This document shows, one piece after another, positions 1 to 7,838 of a DNA stretch of 64,000 nucleotides. The number at the start of each line of letters is the position of its first letter. The first letter of the stretch is position 1. This stretch comes from Cryobacterium arcticum. Its GTDB lineage: Bacteria > Actinomycetota > Actinomycetes > Actinomycetales > Microbacteriaceae. The notes under the pieces are model-generated. The model was not told where the DNA came from. It did not search any database and saw only the letters and a list, made by a program, of their open reading frames with translations. The stretch covers positions 1 to 64,000 of the forward strand of contig NZ_QHLY01000010.1 in assembly GCF_003185895.1 (NCBI RefSeq). Reading direction: 5' to 3'. The position numbers and the translations under genes are program-made.

Positions 1-1323
1 GGTCGCTGCCGGAACGCCGACCGTCGGCGCGGCCGCCGGAACCGCGGGCGCGGTCGGGGGCGCAACGGCCGGGCGGGCAGCCGGGACGGCCGGAGCAGCA
101 GCGGCGGATGCATCCACCGGGCCGCCGTCGAGGCCGATGCGGCGTTCGAGGCGCTCCACCCGGGCAAGGGCGCCGCGGGTGCTGTCGTCGGCGGCCGGGA
201 TCAGCACGCGCGCGATCATGAGTTCGAGGTGCAGGCGCGGCGAGGTGGCGCCGGTCATCTCGGTGAGGGCGGCATTGAGGATGTCAGCGGTGCGGCTGAG
301 TTCGGCCGGGCCGAACTTGGCGGCCTGCACACCCATGCGGTCGAGTTCGTCCTGCGGCACCCCGCGCAGCACCGCGGCGGCCCCGGCGGCGCTGGTGGCA
401 GCCACGATGATGAGGTCGCGGGTGCGCTCGAGCAGGTCTTCGACGAAGCGGCGCGGGTCCTGGCCGGTCTGGATGACCCGGTCGACGGCGTCGAACGCCG
501 AGGCGGAATCCCGGGCGGCGATGGCGTCGATGGCGTCGTCGAGCAGGGCCGCGTTGGTGTAACCGAGCAGGGCAACGGCCCGTTCGTACTCGATCGACTC
601 GGTCTCGGAGCCGGCCATCAGCTGGTCGAGCAGCGAGAGGGTGTCGCGGGGTGAGCCGCCGCCGGCGCGCACCACGAGCGGCAGCACGCCCGGAGCCACC
701 GTCATGTGTTCGCTGTCGCAGAGCTGCTGCACGTAATCGAGCATGGGCGCGGGCGGCACCAGCCGGAACGGGTAGTGGTGGGTGCGCGAACGGATGGTGC
801 CGATGACCTTCTCGGGCTCGGTGGTCGCGAAGATGAACTTCACGTGTTCCGGCGGCTCTTCCACGATCTTCAGCAGCGCATTGAAGCCCTGCGGGGTGAC
901 CATGTGCGCCTCGTCGAGGATGAAGATCTTGTAGCGGTCGCGGGCCGGCGCGAAGATGGCGCGCTCGCGGATGTCGCGGGCGTCGTCGACACCGTTGTGG
1001 CTGGCGGCGTCGATCTCGACCACGTCGAGGGAGCCGCTGCCGTCGCGGGAGAGTTCGACACAGCTGGGGCAGACGCCGCAGGGAGTGTCGGTGGGGCCCT
1101 CGGCGCAGTTGAGGCAGCGGGCCAGGATTCGCGCTGATGTGGTCTTGCCACAGCCGCGCGGTCCGCTGAAGAGGTAGGCATGATTGACCCTGTTGGTGCG
1201 CAGGGCGGTCATGAGCGGATCGGTCACCTGGGACTGACCGATCATTTCGGCAAAAGTCTCTGGCCGGTAACGGCGATACAGGGCGGTAACCACGAGGTCA
1301 ATCGTACTTGCTGCCACTGACAC
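1..1323 (-). CDS. dnaX: DNA polymerase III subunits gamma/tau, 3' end cut by window edge
   Basis: Clamp-loader ATPase that loads the sliding clamp and, as tau, bridges the replicative polymerases and helicase. Reading the minus strand from the GTG at 1323 gives an N-terminal RRYRPETFAEMIGQ block, Walker A GPRGCGKTT (about residues 54-62), zinc cysteines C73, C82, C85 and C88, the DEAH-like box LDEAHM and the sensor motif ATTEPEKV. The visible end is an Ala/Pro-rich linker after VERLERRIG, as in tau; the rest lies outside the window. The GTG at 1323 was chosen because GGGGAGG sits about 10 nt upstream; a second in-frame GTG at 1293 has no such site. Family identity is certain; only the C-terminus is missing. 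Confidence 0.96.
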   Translation of the reverse strand, partial: MSVAASTIDLVVTALYRRYRPETFAEMIGQSQVTDPLMTALRTNRVNHAYLFSGPRGCGKTTSARILARCLNCAEGPTDTPCGVCPSCVELSRDGSGSLDVVEIDAASHNGVDDARDIRERAIFAPARDRYKIFILDEAHMVTPQGFNALLKIVEEPPEHVKFIFATTEPEKVIGTIRSRTHHYPFRLVPPAPMLDYVQQLCDSEHMTVAPGVLPLVVRAGGGSPRDTLSLLDQLMAGSETESIEYERAVALLGYTNAALLDDAIDAIAARDSASAFDAVDRVIQTGQDPRRFVEDLLERTRDLIIVAATSAAGAAAVLRGVPQDELDRMGVQAAKFGPAELSRTADILNAALTEMTGATSPRLHLELMIARVLIPAADDSTRGALARVERLERRIGLDGGPVDASAAAAPAVPAARPAVAPPTAPAVPAAAPTVGVPAAT

Positions 1324-1400
1324 GCCGATCGGTTCCTCCCCAGGGGCGGACGCCCTCCCCTCGGTGCCAATCGGCCATCCGTGAGCGAGAGCGGTCAGAT

Positions 1401-1447
1401 GGTTGCTTCAGTGAGCGCGAAGCAACCGCTTCCCCGCTTTCGCGGGG
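1401..1447. other. Two short hairpins between dnaX and the XRE gene
   Basis: GGTTGCTTC (1401-1409) pairs perfectly with GAAGCAACC (1419-1427), and CCCCGC (1432-1437) with GCGGGG (1442-1447). They lie downstream of the XRE gene stop and upstream of dnaX. Neither has a U-tract, so termination of the XRE transcript is possible but not shown. Confidence 0.45.
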
Positions 1448-1495
1448 TGTGGGGTGCTTTACGTGAGGGTGGCGGTGGGCTCGTGGGCGCCGCCG

Positions 1496-1690
1496 TCAGT
1501 CTTCGTCGAAGAAGATCTCTTCCACGGGTTTTTCGAACAATCGGGCGAGCCGCAGCGCCAGGGGAAGGCTGGGATTGAACCGGCCCGCTTCGATGGCGTT
1601 CACGGTCTGTCTGGACACCCCCACCTCTGCTCCCAGAGCCTCCTGCGACCACTTGCGTTCGCGCCGCAGCGCCTCGACGTGGTTCCTCAC
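1496..1690 (-). CDS. Small XRE/Cro-family transcriptional regulator (64 aa)
   Basis: A single helix-turn-helix protein with almost nothing besides the DNA-binding domain: LRRERKWSQEALGAEVGVSRQTVNAIE is a canonical HTH_3, followed by NPSLPLALRLARLFEKPVEEIF, the usual end of YozG-like small regulators. The GTG at 1690 overlaps the stop of the upstream membrane protein as GTGA, so the two are translationally coupled. A longer in-frame extension upstream exists but runs through the membrane-protein gene in another frame and was rejected. Small XRE plus membrane protein pairs are common in bacteria; the regulator probably controls its own operon through the inverted repeat at 2143-2184 (inference). 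Confidence 0.85.
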   Translation of the reverse strand: MRNHVEALRRERKWSQEALGAEVGVSRQTVNAIEAGRFNPSLPLALRLARLFEKPVEEIFFDED

Positions 1691-2115
1691 TCGGCGGCCT
1701 TCGCGGCAGACGTCGTGATCACCGCATAGCGCACCCAGAAGTCCCCGACCAGCACCACGACCAGGCCGATCAGGACCCAGGCCGGATTCGTCTGGGTGGG
1801 GAACACCACGAACAGGCCTCCCGCGACGAGGGTGAGAATCAGCAGGTCGAGAAACGCTTTGGCCTGGGCCTGCGTGGCCGCCTGGCGCTCGAAACTGTCC
1901 GGGGCCGACGTCAGTTCGCGGCGCTCGGTACGCCGGCGAAGCACATTGATGCCGAGGCCGCCGCCGACGACCACGAGGAACTGCAACACCATGAGAGCGA
2001 TGGGTACCCATGGCGCGACATCGGCATCTCGCGCCACGCCCGCGAACGCGCCCACCGTTCCGGCGATGACGACGAACACGGCGATGTAGGCGATGTAGCG
2101 AAACCGGACTTTCAT
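1687..2115 (-). CDS. Hypothetical four-TM membrane protein, partner of XRE regulator
   Basis: About 142 aa with four hydrophobic segments in two pairs: IAYIAVFVVIAGTVGAFAGV and VPIALMVLQFLVVVGGGLGI near the N-terminus, then AFLDLLILTLVAGGLFVVFP and WVLIGLVVVLVGDFWVRYAV, separated by a charged cytoplasmic-looking loop (RRRTERRELT). The ATG at 2115 has AGGAG 6 nt upstream; the longer reading from 2199 would run through the inverted repeat and was rejected. Its stop overlaps the start of the XRE gene. No enzymatic motif is seen; function unknown. Confidence 0.8.
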   Translation of the reverse strand: MKVRFRYIAYIAVFVVIAGTVGAFAGVARDADVAPWVPIALMVLQFLVVVGGGLGINVLRRRTERRELTSAPDSFERQAATQAQAKAFLDLLILTLVAGGLFVVFPTQTNPAWVLIGLVVVLVGDFWVRYAVITTSAAKAAE

Positions 2116-2142
2116 GACGAACTCCTGACCTGACGACCAATG

Positions 2143-2184
2143 TGTAAAGGTCACTTTCCACCCTATTGGAAAGTGACCTTTACA
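2143..2184. promoter_or_regulatory. Perfect 18-bp inverted repeat, probable XRE operator
   Basis: TGTAAAGGTCACTTTCCA (2143-2160) and its exact reverse complement (2167-2184) are separated by CCCTAT. The repeat ends 28 nt before the ATG of the membrane protein. Each arm itself holds an AAAG...CTTT half-dyad, so it could bind two regulator dimers. It could alternatively form a terminator hairpin for the GH35 operon, but it has no U-tract and a separate hairpin serves there. Confidence 0.6.
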
Positions 2185-2203
2185 TGTCGCTGGAGGCACG
2201 GAG

Positions 2204-2230
2204 CAACTGTTGCCGCTCGGGTAACAGTTG
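2204..2230 (-). terminator. Hairpin after the GH35 gene
   Basis: CAACTGTT (2204-2211) and AACAGTTG (2223-2230) form a perfect 8-bp stem with an 11-nt loop, about 33 nt beyond the GH35 stop. There is no U-tract; this is a weak terminator candidate. Confidence 0.4.
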
Positions 2231-2262
2231 GGCGGTACGGGCCATACGGAGGCGGGCGGTCC

Positions 2263-4071
2263 CTAGAAGTCGGTGTGGCCGAGGTCGGGGCGCGCCGTGA
2301 ACGAGGCGAGCGTGCTCTCGGTGCCGTGCAGGCAGAGAATCACCAGCTCGTTCGACGCCCGCAGCACGGGACCAGGCACGTAGAGGGTGGTCTGCGGGCC
2401 GCGGTCCCAGAACCGGCCGAGGTTGAACCCGTTGATCCAGGCCTGGCCCTTGCCCCACCCGGCGGTGCTGAGGAACAGGTCCACCCCGGGCTCGGCGTCG
2501 AACCGGCCGCGCGCGAACGCGGGCCCGCTGAGCGAACTGCCCTCGGTGCCGACCGCTCCGCGGCGCAGCGGATGCGCGTCGAACAGCGCGCTGCCCGCGG
2601 CGACGAAGCCGTCCACATCCAACGGAAGCACCTGCCAGCCGGTGAGCGCGGCGCCGTCGAGCGTTGCCGGGCCGATCAGGCCCTTGTCCTCGCCGATGCG
2701 CGGGCCGTAGTTCACCCGGCCCTGGTCCTCCACCAGCAGGTCGAGGCATTCCCCCGCGGGCAGGCCGATGGTGCGATCGTGGTGGTCGCGCTGCAGCACG
2801 CCGACGGCAGCGCCGTCAACGAAGACCTGGGCCCGGTCGCGGACCTCGCCGAACGAGAGCACGCGCGAGTCCGGCGCCAGCCGGCTGCGGTACAGGGCGA
2901 ACCCGGTGTACTGACCGAGGGCATCCATGCTGGGCAGCTCTGCGACCGGCACCTCCGACAGGTCGCCCAGTTCGGGCAGGGCGTCCCAGATCGACACCGA
3001 TTCGTTCAGCGCTACCGTGAAGGTCGGCGCGGGCGCGGGCGGCGCGGGCAGCTCCCCGGTCACCGGCGCGTACTTGGCCAGCACGTCGCGGAAGGCAAGG
3101 TACTTCGCGGTCACCTCGCCGCTCTCCGAGAGGGGCGCGTCGTAATCGTAGGAGGTGACGGTGGGCTGGAAGACGCCCTTGTCGTTGGCGCCGTTTGTGA
3201 AGCCGAAGTTGGTGCCGCCGGTGAACATATAGAGGGAGACGCTGGCGCCGGTGGCGAGCAGGTCGTCGAGTTCGCGGGCGCTCTCTTCGGCGGAGGTGGT
3301 GTGGTGGTGCGCGCCCCAGTGGTCGAACCAGCCGTTCCAGAACTCGGCGCACATCAGCGGGCCGGTCGGTTGGTGCCGGCGCAGGGTGGCGAGCCGCTCG
3401 GTGGCGCGGGAACCGAAGGAGCCGGTCTTGTGCAGCTCGGGCAGGCTGCCGTCGGCGAGCATCTGGTCGGTGGGCTGGTCGATGGTGGTGAGCGGCACCG
3501 TAATGCCGCCGGCCCGGTTGAGTTCGACGAGCGCCTGCAGGTAGCTCTTGTCGTCGCCGTAGGCGCCGTATTCGTTCTCGATCTGCACCAGGATGACGGG
3601 GCCGCCCCGGTCGATCTGTCGCGACGCCACGATCGGCAGCAGCTGGTCGAAGTACTCGGCCACCGCCGCCATGTAGAGCGGTTCGTTGCGGCGCACGCCC
3701 ACGGCGGGGTCGGTGAACAGCCAGCCGGGCAGTCCGCCGTTGTCCCACTCGGCGCAGATGAACGGGCCGGGCCGCACGATGGCGTACATGCCCTCGGCGG
3801 CGATGAGGTCGAGGAACCGGGCCAGATCGAGCTGGCCGGTGGTGTCGAAGCCGCCGCGGGTGGGCGAGTGCGCGTTCCAGGCGACGTAGGTCTCGATGGT
3901 GTTGAGCCCCATCAGGCGCGCCTTGTGGATGCGGTCGGCCCAGTGATCGGGGTGCACCCTGAAATAGTGGATGGCGCCGGCGAGCACCCGGAACGGCTCG
4001 CCGTTCAGCAGGAAATCAGTGTCGCCGATGGCGAAGTCGCCCGGGGTGGGCCCGGTGGACAGATCAGCCAT
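2263..4071 (-). CDS. Beta-galactosidase, glycoside hydrolase family 35
   Basis: Retaining beta-galactosidase removing terminal beta-D-galactose. Family 35 signatures are clear: GAIHYFRV near residue 32, GPFICAEWDNGGLPGWL near 102-117, the acid/base motif QIENEYG (E167) and the nucleophile motif CAEFWNGWFDHWG (E243). The beta-rich C-terminal region ends with WINGFNLGRFWDRGPQ and an LHG block, as in the family. Length 602 aa is typical of the compact bacterial members. No signal peptide, so cytoplasmic. It starts 1 nt after the stop of the GH42 gene and is the last gene of a transporter-GH51-GH42-GH35 operon, consistent with trimming of imported galactose-bearing oligosaccharides. Confidence 0.95.
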   Translation of the reverse strand: MADLSTGPTPGDFAIGDTDFLLNGEPFRVLAGAIHYFRVHPDHWADRIHKARLMGLNTIETYVAWNAHSPTRGGFDTTGQLDLARFLDLIAAEGMYAIVRPGPFICAEWDNGGLPGWLFTDPAVGVRRNEPLYMAAVAEYFDQLLPIVASRQIDRGGPVILVQIENEYGAYGDDKSYLQALVELNRAGGITVPLTTIDQPTDQMLADGSLPELHKTGSFGSRATERLATLRRHQPTGPLMCAEFWNGWFDHWGAHHHTTSAEESARELDDLLATGASVSLYMFTGGTNFGFTNGANDKGVFQPTVTSYDYDAPLSESGEVTAKYLAFRDVLAKYAPVTGELPAPPAPAPTFTVALNESVSIWDALPELGDLSEVPVAELPSMDALGQYTGFALYRSRLAPDSRVLSFGEVRDRAQVFVDGAAVGVLQRDHHDRTIGLPAGECLDLLVEDQGRVNYGPRIGEDKGLIGPATLDGAALTGWQVLPLDVDGFVAAGSALFDAHPLRRGAVGTEGSSLSGPAFARGRFDAEPGVDLFLSTAGWGKGQAWINGFNLGRFWDRGPQTTLYVPGPVLRASNELVILCLHGTESTLASFTARPDLGHTDF

Positions 4072-4072
4072 G

Positions 4073-6208
4073 TCAGGCCTCCGTTCGGGCGCGGCGCAGT
4101 ACGGCGACGCCGGTGGCCGGCAGGGTGAGTGCCTCGGCGGTGAGGGTGCTGCCGCCGAGGTCGACGGCGGTGAGGCTGCCGTCGGTCGCGGCCACCGGCA
4201 CGGTCACCACCTGCGCGGTGTGGTTGATGTAGAAGAGGTACTCGGCGGTGCCGCTCTGCCGCACGGCGAGCTGCACGCTGCCGCGCACTCCGGCGGGCAG
4301 CGGTGAGCGGATGCCGGCATCCGCGGCGAACCGGCCGACCACGGCCACGAGGGCGACCTGGTCGAGCACGGTGGCGACGAAGCTGGCCCGGCCGGTGCCG
4401 ACTGCCCGGCTGGTGATCGCGGGCACGCCGGCGAACGGGCCGTCGTCGAAGCGCGCGAGCACGTCGACATCGGTTTCGACCGAGACGTCGTGGGTGAGGA
4501 GCGAGCCGGTTCCGGGCAGGTCGCCGGAGAGACGCACGGTCTGCTCGGGCAGCAGGCCGCCGAACTCCTCGGCGCGCACACCGAGTAGCTCCCGGAACGC
4601 GCCCGGGTAGCCGCCGGGGTGGATGTGGTCGTCGGCGTCGGCGATGCCGGAGAACACGCCGACCACGAGGTGGCCGCCGGATCGGCTGTAGTCGGCCAGG
4701 GCATCCGCCAGCGGCTGCGGCACGATGTAGAGCATCGGCGCGATCACGAGGTCGTACCCGGCCAGGCCGTGCCCGTTCAGCACCGACCGGGCCGGCACGA
4801 TGTCGGCCTGCAGGCCGTTCGCGAGCGCGGCGGTGTACCAGGCCATGGCCTCGGCCTTGTAGCGCAGCAGTTCGGTGGGGTGCGAGTCCAGTTCGGAGGC
4901 CCACCAGGAGTCCCAGTCGAAAAGGATGCCGATGCGGGCCTGCTTGGTGCGGCTGCCGGCTACCTCGGCCAGGGTGCCGAGTTCGCCGCCGAAGCGGGAC
5001 ACGCTGCGGAACACGGCGCTGTTCTCCCCCGCGTGCGGCAGCATCGCGGAGTGGAACTTCTCGGCGCCGGCCAGGGACTGTCGCCACTGGAAGAAGCAGA
5101 TCGCGTCGGCACCGTGCGCCAGGTGGGTGAGGCTGTCGCGGCGGAGCTGACCGGGCGTCTTGGCCTGGTTCACCGGCTGCCAGTTGACGGCGCTGGTGGA
5201 GTGCTCCATCAGGAACCACGGCGCCCGGCCGGCGATCTGACCGGTGAGGTTGGCCGAGAACGAGAGCTCCTCGAACGCGGTCGGGTCGGCCACGAGCAGG
5301 TAGTGGTCGTTGGAGACCACGTCGACCTCGGCGGCCCAGTCGGCGTAGTCCATGCCGCGGGTCTCGCCCATCACCATGAAGTTCGTGGTGATCGGCACCT
5401 CGGGGGTCACCTGGCGCAGGATCTCGCGTTCGGCGACCAGGTACTGTTTGAGGGCGTCGCTGGAGAACCGGGCGAAGTCGAGCTGTTGGGTGGGGTTGGG
5501 ATGCGTCGCGGCCAGGCGCGGCGGCAGGATCTGGTTCCAGGTGGAGTAGTTCTGCGACCAGAATGCGGTGCCCCAGGCCCGGTTGAGTTCGGCGAGCGAG
5601 CCGTAGCGGACCTCGAGCCAGTCACGGAAGGCGCTCGCGGCGTCATCCGAGTAGTCGTAGACGTTGTGGCAGCCGAGTTCGTTGCTGATGTGCCACATCG
5701 ACAGGGCGGGGTGGTCGGCGTAACGCATGGCCATCTTCTCCACCAGCGCGAGCGCATAGCGGCGGAAGACGGGCGAGGTGGGGCGCCACTGCTGGCGGCC
5801 GCCAGGCCAGATGGTCTCCCCGACCCGGTTCACCGGCAGCACCTCGGGGTGCGCCTCGGTGAGCCACGGCGGCGGGCTGGCGGTGGCGGTGGCCAGGTCC
5901 ACGGCGATGCCGTTGGCGTGCAGCAGGTCGATGGCGCGGTCGAGCCAACCGAAATCCCAGCTGTCGATCGTGGGCTGCAGCAGCGCCCAGGAGAAGATGC
6001 CGACGCTGACGATGTTCACGCCGGCCTCGCGCATCAGGCGCACGTCGTCGGCCCAGACCTCTTCGGGCCACTGCTCAGGGTTGTAGTCGGCGCCGTAGCC
6101 GATGCGGGCGGCGCCGGCGGGCAGGCTCTCGGTGCCGTCGGCGAGGGTGTGCGCCTCGGGCCAGCGCACCCAGCGGGGTGCTTCGCTGGTCGAGCTCAGG
6201 CCGCTCAT
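4073..6208 (-). CDS. Beta-galactosidase, glycoside hydrolase family 42
   Basis: Second cytoplasmic beta-galactosidase of the operon (711 aa, normal for the family). The TIM-barrel begins with YGADYNPEQWPEEVW (about 38-52). The acid/base residue is E177 in WHISNELGCH, the nucleophile E335 in FLMEHSTSAVNWQ. A trimerisation domain follows (DLVIAPMLYIV and later), then a small C-terminal beta domain. ATG at 6208 overlaps the GH51 stop as ATGA. GH42 enzymes usually act on short galacto- or arabinogalacto-oligosaccharides rather than lactose, which fits the GH51 neighbour. No secretion signal. Confidence 0.95.
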   Translation of the reverse strand: MSGLSSTSEAPRWVRWPEAHTLADGTESLPAGAARIGYGADYNPEQWPEEVWADDVRLMREAGVNIVSVGIFSWALLQPTIDSWDFGWLDRAIDLLHANGIAVDLATATASPPPWLTEAHPEVLPVNRVGETIWPGGRQQWRPTSPVFRRYALALVEKMAMRYADHPALSMWHISNELGCHNVYDYSDDAASAFRDWLEVRYGSLAELNRAWGTAFWSQNYSTWNQILPPRLAATHPNPTQQLDFARFSSDALKQYLVAEREILRQVTPEVPITTNFMVMGETRGMDYADWAAEVDVVSNDHYLLVADPTAFEELSFSANLTGQIAGRAPWFLMEHSTSAVNWQPVNQAKTPGQLRRDSLTHLAHGADAICFFQWRQSLAGAEKFHSAMLPHAGENSAVFRSVSRFGGELGTLAEVAGSRTKQARIGILFDWDSWWASELDSHPTELLRYKAEAMAWYTAALANGLQADIVPARSVLNGHGLAGYDLVIAPMLYIVPQPLADALADYSRSGGHLVVGVFSGIADADDHIHPGGYPGAFRELLGVRAEEFGGLLPEQTVRLSGDLPGTGSLLTHDVSVETDVDVLARFDDGPFAGVPAITSRAVGTGRASFVATVLDQVALVAVVGRFAADAGIRSPLPAGVRGSVQLAVRQSGTAEYLFYINHTAQVVTVPVAATDGSLTAVDLGGSTLTAEALTLPATGVAVLRRARTEA

Positions 6209-7743
6209 GCTGCACTCCGGGCGGAGAGGCGAACGATCGACCAGGACAGGGCGGGCAGAACCACGGTCGCGGCGGTGCCGTCGTCGGCCAGCGTCACATC
6301 CGTCAATGCCACCGGATGCACCGTGTCTTGATGGTCCGCCGCGTTCGTGGCGAACCGATCGCCGCCCTCCGGTGCGTGCAGGCTCTGTGCCGAGAGCACC
6401 GAGACGACGGGGGCGCCGGCCAGGTCGACCTCGAGGGTGAGCGAATCGTCGCTGGAACGGTTGACGAGGAACAGGACGATCTCCTCGTCGGTGGCTGTGA
6501 CGGCGGCGTCGACGAGGTCGACCGCGCCGTGCTCGATGGTGTCGTAGGTGTCGGAGTGGATGGTGACGCCGAGCACATCACCGCGGGCGGCGGCGGCGGT
6601 GAGGGCGAACGGAAAGAAGGTGGTCTGGCGCCAGGCCGGACCGGCGGGCTCGGAGCGGATGGGCGCGATCACGTTCACCAGCTGGGCGAGGTTGGCCATG
6701 GTGACCCGGTCGCTGTTGCGCAGCAGCGACATCAGGAGCGAACCCACGACCACGGCGTCGCTGACGTTGTACTCGTCTTCGATCAGGCGCGGCCGGGCGT
6801 TCCAGTCGCCGGTGAAGAGCGGTTCCTTGTCGACCTCGTTGAACCGGGTCTGGTACCAGACGTTCCACTCGTCGACACTGATGCCGATCTGCTTGTCGAG
6901 CCCCTGCTCCACGGTGACCTCGTCGATGATCTGCGCGACATCGCTGATGAACCGGTCCAGGCTCACGCCGGAGGCGAGGAAGCTGCCGAGGTCGCCGGGC
7001 TTCTCCTCGTAGTAGGCGTGCAGGGAGATGTGGTCGACGAGCTCAGCGGTGTGCTCGAGCACGGTGCGTTCCCAGCTGCCGAAGGTGGGCATCTCGGCGT
7101 TGGAGCTGCCGGCGACGACGAGTTCGATGGTGGGGTCGACCCACTTCATCACCCGGGCGGTCTCGGCGGCCAGCCGGCCGTACTCCTCGGCGGTCTTGTG
7201 GCCGATCTGCCACGGGCCGTCCATCTCGTTGCCCAGGCACCACACGCGGATGCCGAACGGTTCGGTGTTGCCGTTGGCCCGGCGCTGGTCGCTGAGGGCG
7301 GTGCCGCCCGGGTGGTTGGAGTATTCCAGCAGGGCCGCGGCATCCGCGATGCCCCGGGTGCCCAGGTTCACCGCCTGCATCACCTCGACGCCGGCGGCCT
7401 CGGCCCAGCCGGCGAATTCGTGCAGGCCGACCTCGTTGGTTTCCACGCTGTGCCAGGCCAGGTCGAGACGCACGGGGCGCTCGGCCACGGGGCCGACGCT
7501 GTCTTCCCAACGGAAGCCGGAGACGAAGTTGCCGCCGGGATAGCGGATCAGGCTGGGGGCGAGTTCCCGCACCAGGTCGAGCACGTCGTGGCGGAAGCCA
7601 TCCGCGTCGGCGGTGGGGTGGCCGGGTTCGTAGATGCCGGTGTACACCGACCGGCCCATGTGCTCCACGAAGGAGCCGAAGAGTCGAGATGAGACGGGCG
7701 CAACGACGTCGTCACGGGTGATGCTGAGCCGGGCGTGAAACAC
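6205..7743 (-). CDS. Alpha-L-arabinofuranosidase, glycoside hydrolase family 51
   Basis: Releases terminal alpha-L-arabinofuranosyl residues from arabinan, arabinoxylan or arabinogalactan fragments. With the GTG at 7743 the protein is 512 aa, the standard length. Markers: LFGSFVEHMGRSVYTGIYEPGHP near residues 21-43, RYPGGNFVSGF at 68-78, acid/base E173 in WCLGNEMDGPWQIGHK, nucleophile E292 in ISVDEWNVWY. A longer reading from 8001 adds low-complexity sequence unlike any GH51 and was rejected; a weak AGGA lies upstream of 7743. No signal peptide: intracellular. It follows the binding-protein gene after a strong stem-loop. Confidence 0.95.
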   Translation of the reverse strand: MFHARLSITRDDVVAPVSSRLFGSFVEHMGRSVYTGIYEPGHPTADADGFRHDVLDLVRELAPSLIRYPGGNFVSGFRWEDSVGPVAERPVRLDLAWHSVETNEVGLHEFAGWAEAAGVEVMQAVNLGTRGIADAAALLEYSNHPGGTALSDQRRANGNTEPFGIRVWCLGNEMDGPWQIGHKTAEEYGRLAAETARVMKWVDPTIELVVAGSSNAEMPTFGSWERTVLEHTAELVDHISLHAYYEEKPGDLGSFLASGVSLDRFISDVAQIIDEVTVEQGLDKQIGISVDEWNVWYQTRFNEVDKEPLFTGDWNARPRLIEDEYNVSDAVVVGSLLMSLLRNSDRVTMANLAQLVNVIAPIRSEPAGPAWRQTTFFPFALTAAAARGDVLGVTIHSDTYDTIEHGAVDLVDAAVTATDEEIVLFLVNRSSDDSLTLEVDLAGAPVVSVLSAQSLHAPEGGDRFATNAADHQDTVHPVALTDVTLADDGTAATVVLPALSWSIVRLSARSAA

Positions 7744-7774
7744 GAAGGAGATCCTATTCAGGTCGGAGGTACAG

Positions 7775-7812
7775 CAGGAGGGTGAGTCTGGTCGGCCAGG
7801 CTCACCCTCCTG
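7775..7812 (-). other. Stem-loop between binding-protein gene and GH51 gene
   Basis: CAGGAGGGTGAG (7775-7786) and CTCACCCTCCTG (7801-7812) are perfect 12-bp arms; an inner CTGG/CCAG can pair too. It lies directly after the solute-binding-protein stop and has no U-tract, so mRNA protection or partial termination that raises binding-protein dosage is more likely than full termination. Confidence 0.65.
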
Positions 7813-7838
7813 GGGTGGTGCGGTTGTTGAGCTGGTGT

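Noticed and set aside
2143..2184. Rho-independent terminator for the GH35 operon
   Set aside because: No U-tract after either arm and the sequence lies against the promoter region of the XRE pair; operator preferred, though not excluded.
2140..4128. 662-codon open frame on the plus strand opposite the GH35 gene
   Set aside because: Antisense shadow in high-GC DNA; low-complexity Gly/Ala/Arg/Glu composition, no domains, while the minus strand encodes a complete GH35.
4619..6331. 570-codon open frame opposite the GH42 gene
   Set aside because: Same reason: composition-driven, overlaps an intact GH42 with both catalytic Glu.
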